Source: Mesostigma viride
Taxonomy: Eukaryota; Streptophyta; Mesostigmatophyceae; Mesostigmatales; Mesostigmataceae
Length of the DNA stretch: 64,000 nucleotides
NCBI GenBank assembly: GCA_009746045.1
Contig: RPFO01000256.1
Coordinates: 766,429 to 830,428 of the forward strand
Direction of reading: 5' to 3'
The notes beneath the pieces are model-generated. The model saw only the letters and a program-made list of their open reading frames with translations, had not been told where the DNA came from and searched no databases. Made by a program: the position numbers and the translations under genes. Position 1 is the first letter of the stretch; each line of letters begins with the position of its first letter. This document shows, piece by piece, positions 31,448 to 41,759 of the stretch.

Positions 31448-32458
31448 CAATTTGGGTACGTTGCACGCTTCTCTTTCCAGGAAATATAAACCCAACCATG
31501 AAGTGCCTGGCTGCATATGGAATTTGGCTTTGCAAACTTTGGGTATCGTGTAAGTTCTGAAGCTTGTGTATGCATTTCACTTGTGAAAATGTGTAATGCC
31601 ATAGTAAGGTGGGGTCGTCTTGTCTTATCGGTGCAAACGGCGGTTTCATGGTTGAGTAGAATAATTGCTATGATGCTTCACTTGAAGGTTTGGTCGACCA
31701 AGCTTCTCTCGCTACCTGATACTCTTTCCTATTTTTGGGATCATACTACAAGCTTAATAGTAGTCGATATATTATGAATTGGCTCATGTGGAAGGATTAG
31801 ACTCCCCTGCATACCACCCCACATGAGCAAATTAACCTATAATGATGCACCATGCGAACGTCTCTCCTTGTACTGTACTTTGTTAATGCAGACACTTCAA
31901 TGGGCACCAATTGTGCAATCCATGGAGGAGAGAGAAAAGCAGTTACTGAGTGTAATGAAGGAGATGAGTGGCGAGTTAAAAGAGATGAATGACAGACTTA
32001 ATGAGTTTCTAAGTCGTGAGGCAACTGGGAGTCATAATCACCATCCCAGGGAGGGACATGGTGCACATGTGGAGCCAACGCAGGAAGGTCGCAATGGTGA
32101 CGGCAACAACGTTCCAATGCAGCCACGGCAACCAGCACATCCCTCGAGATCGTCCGCACGCGCCTATGCAAATCGGAACTTACTGCCTCCTTTGCTCTAA
32201 AGACATGGAGACTTTTCATTACCCTTTTGTGCAGAATGGCGTAATGACAGCCATTCGCAGGCGACATGAATGGCTGCACGGAGGGGTTTTATAAAACGGA
32301 CGCCCGTTGATGTCTATACGTCATTTCATGGACGTGCATTCGAATCCGGATCACAAGTGGCGCAGCTCTAGCAGTGATGCTTCCCAGCAATGGTCAAGGC
32401 TAAAAAGGCTTTTCAAAGCATTGTAAAGCGGTTTCATGATGGCTGGGCCCAACGATAA
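31448..32458 (+). repeat. Palindrome P1, left arm
   Basis: About 1.0 kb that is nearly identical to the reverse complement of 32531-33535. The inner ends are exact (GCTGGGCCCAACGATAAC facing GTTATCGTTGGGCCCAGC). The spacer is about 72 bp. The outer end decays around 'gtgcacgcttctctttcc'. Each arm carries one copy of the same ORF. Confidence 0.9.
31886..32200 (+). CDS. Coiled-coil ORF in P1 left arm, 104 aa
   Basis: ATG to TAA. A short N-terminus is followed by a predicted coiled coil (about residues 13-45: EEREKQLLSVMKEMSGELKE, then MNDRLNEFLSREA). After it comes a His/Gln/Gly-rich linker and a Pro/Ser/Arg tail. A second frame over 32016-32294 encodes CLLC...HEWLH (Cys-x2-Cys...His-x3-His), so a spliced product with a zinc-binding end is possible. 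Probably the accessory ORF of a foldback-type element. Function unknown. Confidence 0.4.
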   Translation: MQTLQWAPIVQSMEEREKQLLSVMKEMSGELKEMNDRLNEFLSREATGSHNHHPREGHGAHVEPTQEGRNGDGNNVPMQPRQPAHPSRSSARAYANRNLLPPLL

Positions 32459-32530
32459 CCCCCGTCCATGTAATTACCTTGAGGAAGATAAAGAGGGTTG
32501 TTCCAAAGAAGTGGCCACATTTTGGGACAA

Positions 32531-33535
32531 CTGTTATCGTTGGGCCCAGCCATCATGAAACCGCTTTACAATGCTTTGAAAAGCCTTTTTAGCCTTGACC
32601 ATTGCTGGGAAGCATCACTGCTAGAGCTGCGCCACTTGTGATCCGGATTCGAATGCACGTCCATGAAATGACGTATAGACATCAACGGGCGTCCGTTCTA
32701 TAAAACCCCTCCGTGCAGCCATTCATGTCGCTTGCGAATGGCTGTCATTACGCCATTCTGCACAAAAGGGTAATGAAAAGTCTCCATGTCTTTAGAGCAA
32801 AGGAGGCAGTAAGTTCCGATCTGCGTAGGCGCGTGGGGATGATCTCGAGGGATGTGCTGGTTGCCGTGGCTGCATTGGAACGTTGTTGCCGTCACCATTG
32901 CGGCCTTCCTGGGTTGGCTCCACATGTGCACCATGTCCCTCCCTGGGATGGTGATTATGACTCCCAGTTGCCTCACGACTTAGAAACTCATTAAGTCTGT
33001 CATTCATCTCTTTTAACTCGCCAGTCATCTCCTTCATTACACTCAGTAACTGCTTTTCTCTCTCCTCCATGGATTGCACAATTGGTGCCCATTGAAGTGT
33101 CTGCATTAACAAAGTACAGTACAAGGAGAGACGTTCGCATGGTGCATCATTGTAGTTAATTTGCTCATGTGGGGTGGTATGCAGGGGAGTCTAATCCTTC
33201 CACATGAGCCGATTCATTATATGACTACTATTAAGCCCGTAGTATGATCCCAAAAATAGGAAAGAGTATCAGGTAGCGAGAGAAGCTTGGTCGACCAAAC
33301 CTTCAAGTGAAGCATCATAGCAATTATTCTACTCAACCATGAAACCGCCGTTTGCACCGATAAGACAAGACGACCCCACCTTACTATGGCATTACACATT
33401 TTCACAAGTGAAATGCATACACAAGCTTTAGAACATACACGATACCCAAAGTTTGCAAAGCCAAATTCCATATGCAACCACGCACTTCATGTTTGGGTTT
33501 ATATTTCATGGAAGGAGAAGCGTTGGTATGCAAAC
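32531..33535 (-). repeat. Palindrome P1, right arm
   Basis: Reverse-complement partner of 31448-32458 with scattered substitutions. It ends near 'gaagcgttggtatgcaaactg', where the arms diverge. Confidence 0.9.
32792..33106 (-). CDS. Coiled-coil ORF in P1 right arm, 104 aa
   Basis: Inverted copy of the 31886-32200 ORF with the same length, same TAA and only a few residue differences. Substitutions preserve the frame, so both copies are intact to the same extent. Confidence 0.4.
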   Translation of the reverse strand: MQTLQWAPIVQSMEEREKQLLSVMKEMTGELKEMNDRLNEFLSREATGSHNHHPREGHGAHVEPTQEGRNGDGNNVPMQPRQPAHPSRSSPRAYADRNLLPPLL

Positions 33536-34437
33536 TGCAGAAACTCGTGCGAACAGAAGTCACAATAGCCAGTCTGGATATCAGTCATCCGACACACCAT
33601 TAAAACCCGACCAAGCTACCCCCATATTCACCGTCGTCGTGCGGTCTAGCACCATCCGCCCCGCATTATGACCCCTCATCGTCGTCATAGTCATCACCAG
33701 CTCGCCAGATTCTGGCCGGCATCATTGATGGAAATAACGGTATGTGCAGGGCAGAAGGGCTCCACTACGCCGCTTTCGCAACAAAGCTAAACTACTCCCA
33801 TAGTGTTGCATTGGGAGACGCTATCAACCAAGCCCCACATCGATCCCAAGCTTGGAATGCTCTCAGGCATCGCACGGGTGCGATGTGGGGAGTGTGAGTG
33901 CAGCGAAACTTGGCTAATTTGAACACATTTTTCACCACTCGGACCCCGCCGGAATGCACGCACAGCTGACTACCGGGAGTATTCTCACTTTCTCACTTAC
34001 GAGGGGGTTGGGCGGTGTTACAACGGGGAGTATTCGCACTTACGAGGGGGGGGGGGGCGGTGTTACAACGGGGAGTATTCGCACTTACGAGGGGGGGGGG
34101 CGGTGTTACATCCGGCCGGGGAGGCACTTAAGAGGCATGCTTGGTACTACATACCTGCCGGGGGCAGTGGGCTGGGCAAGTACACATCCAACTTGATTAG
34201 GACGATGAATAGGACGAACCATCAGCGACCGTATTGCCACTAGCCATCGATTGTATTAAGCCTTTCCTATTCGTCACCCCCAACATTGTCTCGTCATTGC
34301 ACGTCATTCGTCCCGTCACAGCCTGAACACACCTGCTAAATGCTTTTTATTGGATATCATCTGAAATTCTCGGGTAGCGGACGTCAGAGCGCACTTTTTA
34401 TTAGATTTGTAAAGTACAAACGGCTGCTTTATGAATG
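33536..34437. other. Spacer; about 50-bp tandem repeat at 33965-34115
   Basis: No gene recognised. Three tandem units of 'gggcggtgttacaacggggagtattcgcacttacgagg' type with variable poly-G tracts lie at about 33965-34115. Confidence 0.6.
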
Positions 34438-34815
34438 GAGTTGGTGGCCAAGAGTTTGCTCAGCTGGTCAAGAGTTTGCTCACTTGACAGCCAGTATTCC
34501 AACTAATTGTGAAATCAATGGAATAATATCACTTACATGCCCCCAATTAGTGTTCCCCAAAGTAAAGTGTCGCCCCCCCCCCCCCCCCCCCACGGCCCTC
34601 CCTCTGCCTCGCCCTAGCCAGGTATGGTTTAGCCACTTGTGCACGAAGCTTTGACATGTAGTTTGCACGGAAAACCGATGCAAATTGTAGTCATGACATG
34701 CACCATAATCGTTATAATTCGTTAAGACGGCAGTTCCACTAAAAATCATGATAGTTCATTATGATGGCAGCTCCACTTTGTTACTTCTTATTCGTTACAA
34801 TACCAATGTCACAAT

Positions 34816-36423
34816 CTAACGAAGAACGCCCATGAGATGAAGCCCAACAAGGCGATTAAGGTTCAAGATAGGCTCGGCTTTGCCTCCCATGCCGCCTATG
34901 CCCATGCCCATGCCACCACCCATGCCCATGCCGCCGCCCATGCCACCAGTGCCCATGCCAGCCATGCCCATGCCCATGCCGCCGCCCATGCCACTACTGC
35001 TCATGCCCATGCCGCCGCCCATGCCGCCGCTGCCCATGCCCATGCCGCCGCCCACGCCACCGCCGCCCATACCCATGCCCATGCCACCTCCCATGCCCAT
35101 GCCACCGCCCATGCCCATGCCGCCGCCCATGCCCATGCCACCGCCCATGCCCATGCCACCGCCCATGCCCATGCCGCCGCCCATGCCTATGCCACCGCCC
35201 ATGCCCATGCCACTGCCCATGCCCATGCCAGCGCAGCCCATGCCAGCGCGGCCGATGCCACCGCTCATGCCACCGCCCATGCCCATGCCGCCCATGCCAG
35301 CGCTGCCCATGCCACCGCCCATGCCCATGCCACCGCCCATGCCCATGCCACCGCCCATGCCCATGCCAGCGCCACCCATGCCACCGCCCATGCCCATGCC
35401 AGCGCTGCCCATGCCACGGCCCATGCCCATGCCACCGCCGCCCATGCGAGCGCCACTCATGCCATGGCCCATGCCCATGCCAGCGCTGCTCAAGCCACCG
35501 CCGCCCATGCCAGCGCCACCCATGCCACCGTTGCCCATCCCATCGGCAACCATGTCTGCCGTGCCCATGTCCTTCTCGTTGCCATGATGGACCTTGGGGG
35601 CACTTGCACTCTTCAAGGCTAGTGCCGCGGCAACTTGTTGGGCGACTTGTTGGGCTTGGTCTTTAAAAGCTATAGACAAATGCTCAAGCGCGTCCAGAAC
35701 CTTGCCACTAACGATGTCCTCCCATGGGGCGTGATTGCTCTCAACCGGGTGAACTTCCACTTTGGGTTTCTTTGGCGCATGCTTGACTTATGGCACATCC
35801 TTTGGCACATTCGTGAGGTCTACTAAGGCTGCTCTGGTTGATCTCTTGGAGGGAGTCTTCCCGCTAGACGTGGGCGAGGGCCCCGCTAGCTGTGCAGTCT
35901 TCCCACTCGGCGTGGGCGTGGGCGGTGCCATCTTTTCATGCAACAAGCTCGCTGTGGGCGAGGCCTTCCCGAAACGCGCCGACCCGCGCCTGGGTGGCTT
36001 GTCCTCCTCGTCGTCGTAAGGAAATGGAAGAGAATCTGATCCCACCCGGCAATAGGTCCCTGGGTACATGGCGAAGGCATCCACCTGCAGTGGTGCCAAA
36101 AGTGGCGTTGCCACCGCCACCGTGGCCTGCCACGACGGCCCACGCAAGGTGTACGGGGAACCATTAGGCTCCATGAGTTGGGTGAACGGTTTGCCGATCG
36201 GCAATTTGGCAAACACGACCTGAGCAGAGCCATCAATGATAGGCTTATCGCTCTTGCGGCCTCTAATGTTCTTGGCAAGGGCAACGAAGTTTTTGCCATA
36301 AAGGCGCCCTTGCTTGGAATCACCGAGATTGCCACAAAGATTGCTTGGGGCTTGCTCGTTGAAGAGATGCAGCCCGGCTGCAAGGTCGACGTTGACCCCG
36401 ATGGAAGCGGCTGCTTGGTGGTA
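34816..36423 (-). pseudogene. Gly-Met-rich protein, left copy, in-frame TAA
   Basis: A minus-strand frame is open from 36423. Features in order: a globular-looking region (KNIRGRKSDKPIIDG, VVFAKLPIGKPFTQLMEPNG, YTLRGPSWQATVAVATPLLA); a basic/Pro/Ser region (SGKTPSKRSTRAALVDLTN); TAA at 35790-35788; in the same frame a helical segment (LDALEHLSIAFKDQAQQVAQ); a tract of about 200 residues of GMGMGGG repeats; and a short conserved tail (LNLNRLVGLHLMGVLR). There is no ATG near the 5' edge, so an upstream exon is missing. No known family. The stop is shared with the inverted copy. Confidence 0.5.
34880..35560. repeat. Gly-Met codon minisatellite, left copy
   Basis: Imperfect tandem array of CCCATGCCCATGCCACCG units. 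It is open in all frames (PMPMPP, HAHAAA, GMGMGG), which generates long artefactual ORFs on both strands. Confidence 0.9.
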
Positions 36424-36540
36424 TTAGCCGGCAGCCGTGCATTCCCCATCCCACTGCCGTGACTGCTGTGGCTGCTGTCCTTGCCTTCCGTGCCACCGTT
36501 GCCCCCACCGTCCCCCCCGCCCTCCCCCCCGCGGTCCCCT

Positions 36541-36780
36541 CCGCCGTCGCCCCCGCCCTCGCCCTTGCCCTCGCCCTTGCCCTCGTCCACGCCCTCGCCC
36601 TCGCCCTTGCCCTCGCCCTCGCCCTCGCCCTCGCCCTCGCCCTCGCCCTCGCCCTCGCCCTCGCCCTCGCCCTCGCCCTCGCCCTCGCCCTCGCCCTCGC
36701 CCTCGCCCTCGCCCTCGCCCTCGCCCTCGCCCTCGCCCTCGCCCTCGCCCTCGCTCTCGCCCTCGCCCTTGCCCCCGCCG
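36541..36780. repeat. (CTCGCC)n hexanucleotide array
   Basis: About 38 copies of CCCTCG with few variants. It encodes Glu-Gly, Ala-Arg, Pro-Ser or Ala-Leu dipeptide repeats depending on frame, hence several long ORFs here that I do not accept. It sits just inside the left P2 arm and is absent from the right arm. Confidence 0.95.
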
Positions 36781-37009
36781 TCGCTGTCGCTGTCGCTATC
36801 GCCATCGCCATCACCATCCCCCTCGCCATCGCCGTCGCTATAACCATGGCGATGGTGATCAGCTAGCGACCCCCCAGCGGCCTCCCGCAGAAACATGTCG
36901 CGAGGCAGCAGCAAAATATACCATGACGTGCAGTTAAACCACCAACCCTAATTAAGAGGGGGGTACAAACGCCGGACAACCCATGACACCCTAACGCCTT
37001 GGTTGTTCG

Positions 37010-37643
37010 TTAACCAAGTTCTAATAAAGGACGGGCACAGTAGCAATTGCAAGCATGATAACGCTTTTGTATAACTCCGAAGGGCCTTTCGGCTGAACTG
37101 ATTAACAACGCGGCTGAACCGAAATTAACAACGCGGAGGGTGTACTCCGTCCGCTTACCGACCTGCTTTTTGCCCGTGGCATCAGTCTCCATCACGTGCT
37201 TGCCGGTTTTGGACGTCTCAGTCTTGCCTAACATGTAGTTGTCTACATCATCCAAGCCAGACCCTTCTAGTCTGGCGGTCTCGCCTGCTAGGAGGGCCCT
37301 GTCCTCGGCTTCCTCCTGTTTGTCATCCAGGTCTTTATCGTCATCACATGCGGCTTCTGCTAGTGCATTATCATGAGTTCGCTTAGGACCAGCTACAGGC
37401 TGCTTGCCGTCCTGCTCACCTGCACCAGGCTGCTTAGTTAGTGGGGCCCGCTGGCTGCGGCTTGTCCTGTGAATTAGTCTCGACGCCCTGTTGGCATTTC
37501 GTGCATATCCTGACTTGGCCATACCCTTCTTCTCCCTGGGGTACGCCACAAATCCCGTGCATCCACACGCCGCATGTGCACTTATGGGCAAATCCTGTCA
37601 AATTGGGGCAACCCCCACATAATTGCAGGGGAATGTCCTCCAT
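37010..37643 (-). pseudogene. PHD-finger ORF with acidic tail, frameshifted
   Basis: ATG at 37643. The first 50 residues hold Cys9-x2-Cys12-x9-Cys22-x-Cys24-x4-His29-x2-Cys32-x14-Cys47-x2-Cys50, the C4HC3 ligand pattern of a PHD zinc finger (seen as LCGGCPNL, HKCTCGVWMHGICG and ICTKC). The frame stops at 37434 (TAA) just after PAGPTN. An acidic, Lys-rich continuation (ACDDDKDLDDKQEEAEDRAL and on) is open in the neighbouring frame to about 37100. One extra base at about 37437 would explain this. PHD fingers bind histone tails in host proteins and occur in some transposon proteins. It lies between the arms of palindrome P2, so an element origin is likely. Confidence 0.55.
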
Positions 37644-37799
37644 GGAAGTTAACTACCGCGATGCCTGTCGTGTGTGCGCCTGTGCAGTGCCCATTGATGT
37701 AGCGGTGTCGAAATTTAAATGACGTGCGCGTCTCTGGCTGTGTGCGCCTGGTAGCCGGTAGGGCTTGCAGACACGGTGCAGTGGCGCCGCGCTGCGTAC

Positions 37800-38464
37800 T
37801 TTATGGCCTGGGCCAATGGTACAGCAGCCAGGCCGTGACATCATACCAGCTGTGGCAACAGAAAATGGCTGGGCTGCGACCTGGCTACGACCTGGCTGTA
37901 GCAACGGCCTAGCGTTGGCTATGGAAAATAGCTTGGGCTACGAGCAGGCTGCGGCCTCGGCCTTTCCTTGGTTAAAATACGGTGCTGAGCTATGATTGGG
38001 CTACGAACGGTTACAAAAGAGGTGCTGAGCTATGATTGGGCTACGAACGGTTACAATGTTCAGGTATTCCGCTCCCACCTGTGGCAACAGAAAATGGTTG
38101 GGCTGCGACCTGGGTACGACGTGGCTGTAGCCACGGCCTAGCGTTGGCTAGGGAAAATAGCTTGGGCTACGAGCAGGCTGTGGCCTTGGCCTTTCCCTAG
38201 TTAAAATACGGTGCTGAGCTATGATTGGGCTACGAACGGTTACAAAAGGGACCTGAACATTGTAACCGTTCGTAGCCCAATCATGGCTCAGCACCGTATT
38301 TTAACCAGGGAAAGGCCGAGGCCGCAGTTGCTCGTAGCCCAAGCTATTTTCCATAGCCAACGCTAGGCCGTGGCTACAGCGAGGTCGTAGCCAGGTCGCA
38401 GCCCAACCATTTTCTGTTGCCATAGCTGGTATGATGTCGCGGCCTGGCTGCTACCGGAAGGAAC
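37800..38464. repeat. Repeat family R-B with central palindrome
   Basis: 37830-37995 and 38090-38250 (plus sense) are copies of a unit that ends 'ggttaaaatacggtgctgagctatgattgggctacgaacggttac'. 38266-38464 is the same unit inverted, giving a palindrome centred at about 38258. Further copies lie at 39130-39180, 39195-39275, 39292-39482 and 41425-41565. The tip GTAACCGTTCGTAGCCC looks like the terminal repeat of an element. No ORF of note. Confidence 0.85.
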
Positions 38465-39121
38465 CAAACTTAGCTGATACCTCCATGGATTAGTCTAGTT
38501 GAACCAAATGCTAGTTTGCACGGTATAATTTCGAGCTGTGGGTTGCATCACTTGTTTGGCATAATTGATCAATTTTTGAAAAACTAAATATGGTATTGCA
38601 CGTAAGCTAGCCATAATTTCAATGCACAAGGCTACACATTTCCATCACCATTCATATTCATCATCCTGAACGACTCGAACACGCGGACAAGATAACGGCC
38701 GGCTCGAGCTACCATGGTCCGGATTCTCCCGATTTCTGGCCTGCGCTGGTTGTCTCCTTGATGTTATTGCAGTGTCAGTGGCAAGAAATTCGGCAATTTG
38801 TTGCCTATATCAATTTCTTTGGTGTTTATGCATAATATAAGCCTTAATTAATGATAAACCTAACTAGAATAAAATATGCACTTCCATGTCCACATTGCGT
38901 GACTGTGCATATTGCATGATTTATGGGGCTTTGGCGGGTCTCTATAGTCAAGGGGTGTTTTCCCAACCCCCACCAGGTACCGAACTTCGCCACAATTCAT
39001 GACAACCCATAAAATAACCCAAGACATGTATAAATTGACACATAGGATGCAAAATATGCATACTTTAAGTTTGCTCACCTGGCAGACACGGCCAACTGAG
39101 CAAACTCTTGGCCACCAACTC
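38465..39121. repeat. Unoccupied copy of repeat R-C (empty site)
   Basis: Matches 41570-41759, 45651-45839 and 46400-46672 taken together. It therefore shows what that locus looked like before two insertions. It contains no gene and ends in the GGCCACCAACTC tip also found at the end of P2. Confidence 0.9.
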
Positions 39122-39493
39122 GCCTCGTCCCTTTTGTAACCGTTCGTAGCCCAATCATAGCTCAGCACCGTATTTTAACCAGGGAAAATGGCTTGGGCAA
39201 CAAGCAGGCCGTAGCCTCGGCCTTTCCCTGGTTAAAATACGGTGCTGAGTTATGATTGGGCTACGAATGGGTACAATGTTCAGGTCTCTTTTGTAACCGT
39301 TCGTAGCCCAATCATAGCTCAGCACCGTATTTTGACCAGGGAAAGGCCGAGGCCGCAGCGTGCTCGTAGCCCAAGCTATTTTCCATAGCCAACGCTAGGC
39401 CGTGGCTACAGCCAGGTCGTAGCCAGGTCGCAGCCCAGCCATTTTCTGTAGCCAGAGCTGGTATGATGTCGCGGCCTGGCTGTTGTACCATTC
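39122..39493. repeat. Repeat family R-B, further copies
   Basis: Three partial R-B copies in alternating orientation (39130-39180 minus, 39195-39275 plus, 39292-39482 minus), leading straight into the right arm of P2. Confidence 0.8.
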
Positions 39494-41419
39494 GGACGGT
39501 GGGGGCAACGGTGGCAGGGAAGGCAAGGACACCAGCCACAGCAGTCACGGCAGTGGGATGGGGAATGCACGGCTGCCGGCTAATACCACCAAGCAGCCGC
39601 TTCCATCAGGGTCAACGTCGACCTTGCAGCCGGGCTGAATCTCTTCAACGAGCAAGCCCCAAGCAACCTTCGTGGCAATCTCGGTGATTCCAAGCAAGGG
39701 CGCCTTTATGGCAAAAACTTCGTTGCCCTTGCCAAGAACATTAGAGGCCGCAAGAGCGATAAGCCTATCATTGATGGCTCTGCTCAGGTCGTGTTTGCCA
39801 AATTGCCAATCGGCAAACCGTTCACCCAACTCATGGAGCCTAATGGTTCCCTGTACACCTTGCGTGGGCCATCGTGGCAGGCCACGGTGGCGGTGGCAAC
39901 GCCACTTTTGGCACCACTGCAGGTGGATGCCTTCGCCATGTACCCAGGGACCTATTGCCGGGTGGGATCAGATTCTCTTCCATTTCCTTACGACGAGGAG
40001 GAGGACAAGCCACCCAGGCGCGGGTCGGCGCGTTTCGGGAAGGCCTCGCCCACGGCGAGCTTGTTGCATGAAAAGATGGCACCGCCCACGCCCACGCCGA
40101 GTGGGAAGACTGCACAGCTAGCGGGGCCCTCGCCCACGTCTAGCGGGAAGACTCCCTCCAAGAGATCAACCAGAGCAGCCTTAGTAGACCTCACGAATGT
40201 GCCAAAGGATGTGCCATAAGTCAAGCATGCGCCAAAGAAACCCAAAGTGGAAGTTCACCCGGTTGAGAGCAATCACGCCCCATGGGAGGACATCGTTAGT
40301 AGCAAGGTTCTGGACGCGCTTGAGCATTTGTCTATAGCTTTTAAAGACCAAGCCCAACAAGTCACCCAGCAAGTTGCCGCGGCACTAGCCTTGAAGAGTG
40401 CAAGTGCCCCCAAGGTCCAGCATGGCAACGAGAAGGACATGGGCACGGCAGACATGGTTGCCGATGGGATGGGCAGCGGTGGCGTGGGTGGCGTTGGCAT
40501 GGGCGGCGGTGGCTTGAGCAGCGCTGGCATGGGCATGGGCCATGGCATGAGTGGCGGTCGCATGGGCGGCGGTGGCATGGGCATGGGCCGTGGCATGGGC
40601 AGCGCTGGCATGGGCATGGGCGGTGGCATGGGTGGCGCTGGCATGGGCATGGGCGGTGGCATGGGCATGGGCGGTGGCATGGGCATGGGCGGTGGCATGG
40701 GCAGCGCTGGCATGGGCGGCATGGGCATGGGCGGCATGGGCATGAGCGGTGGCATCGGCGGCGCTGGCATGGGCATGGGCAGTGGCATGGGCATGGGCGG
40801 TGGCATGGGCATGGGCGGCGGCATGGGCATGGGCAGCGGTGGCATGGGCGGCGGCATGGGCGGTGGCATGGGCATGGGCGGCGGCATGGGCATGGGCATG
40901 GCTGGCATGGGCAGTGGTGGCATGGGCGGCGGCATGGGCATGGGTGGTGGAATGGGCATGAGCATAGGCGGCATGGGAGGCACAGCCGAGCCTAGCTTGA
41001 ACCTTAATCGCCTTGTTGGGCTTCATCTCATGGGCGTTCTTCGTTAGATTGTGACATTGGTATTGTAACGACTAAGAAGTAACAAAGTGGAGCTGCCATC
41101 ATAATGAACTATCATGATTTTTAGTGAAACTACCGTCTTAACGAATTATAACGATTATGGTGCATGTCATGACTACAATTTGCATCGTTTTTCTGTGGAA
41201 ACTACATGTCAAAGCTTCGTGCACAAGTGGCTAAACCATACCTGGCTAGGGCGAGGCAGCGGGAGGGCCGGGGGGGGGGGGGGGGGACACTTTACTTTGG
41301 GGAACACTAATTGGGGGCATGTAAGTGATATTACTCCATTGATTTCACAATAAGTTGGAACACTGGCTGTCAAGTGAGCAAACTCTTGGCCAACTGAGCA
41401 AACTCTTGGCCACCAACTC
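39494..41419 (+). repeat. Palindrome P2, right arm
   Basis: Reverse complement of 34438-36512. It ends with GGCCACCAACTC at 41419. The Gly-Met tract is shorter by several units than in the left arm. Confidence 0.9.
39584..41047 (+). pseudogene. Gly-Met-rich protein, right copy, same in-frame TAA
   Basis: Inverted duplicate of 34816-36423. The frame is open from 39584 after an upstream TAA, has TAA at 40217-40219 at the identical site, and continues in frame to the stop at 41045-41047. The coding halves differ by a handful of residues and by the length of the GMGMGG tract. It again lacks a 5' exon. Confidence 0.5.
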
Positions 41420-41424
41420 GACCG

Positions 41425-41569
41425 CAGCCTGCTCGTAGCCCAAGCTATTATCCATAGCCAACGCTGGGCCGTGGCTACAGCCAGGTCGTAGCCAGGTCGC
41501 AGCCCAGCCATTTTCTGTTGCCACAGCTGGTATGATGTCGCGGCCTGTCTGCTACCGGAAGGAACCAAA
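41425..41569. repeat. Repeat family R-B, minus copy
   Basis: Same block as 38330-38464, joined to the R-C sequence by the same 'ctgctaccggaaggaaccaaac' junction as at 38450. R-B and R-C therefore travelled together. Confidence 0.8.
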
Positions 41570-41759
41570 CTTAGCTGATACCTCCATGGATTAGTCTAGT
41601 TGAACCATTTGCCAGTTTGTACGGTTTAATTTCGAGCTGTGGGTTGCATCACTTGTTTGGCATAATCGATCAATTTTTGTAAAACTGAATATGTTATTGC
41701 ACGTAAGCCAGCCATAATTTCAATGCACAAGGCTACACATTTCCATCACCATTGATATT

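Larger units (their letters stand above)
34438..36512 (-). repeat. Palindrome P2, left arm
   Basis: Reverse complement of 39494-41419 (arms about 2.08 and 1.93 kb, different because the Gly-Met tract has changed length). The outer tip GAGTTGGTGGCCAAGAGTTT recurs inverted at 41419 and also, as single tips, ending at 39121 and 46672. The whole unit 34438-41419 spans about 7.0 kb. Confidence 0.9.

Noticed and set aside
34837-35622. Plus-strand ORFs of HAHAAA and PMPMPP repeats opposite the Gly-Met gene
   Set aside because: Antisense shadows of an 18-bp repeat. The minus frame is preferred because non-repeat protein-like sequence flanks it on both sides.
36320-36937. ORFs of Ala-Leu, Pro-Ser, Glu-Gly and Ala-Arg dipeptide repeats
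   Set aside because: Hexanucleotide CTCGCC array is open in all six frames; purely compositional.
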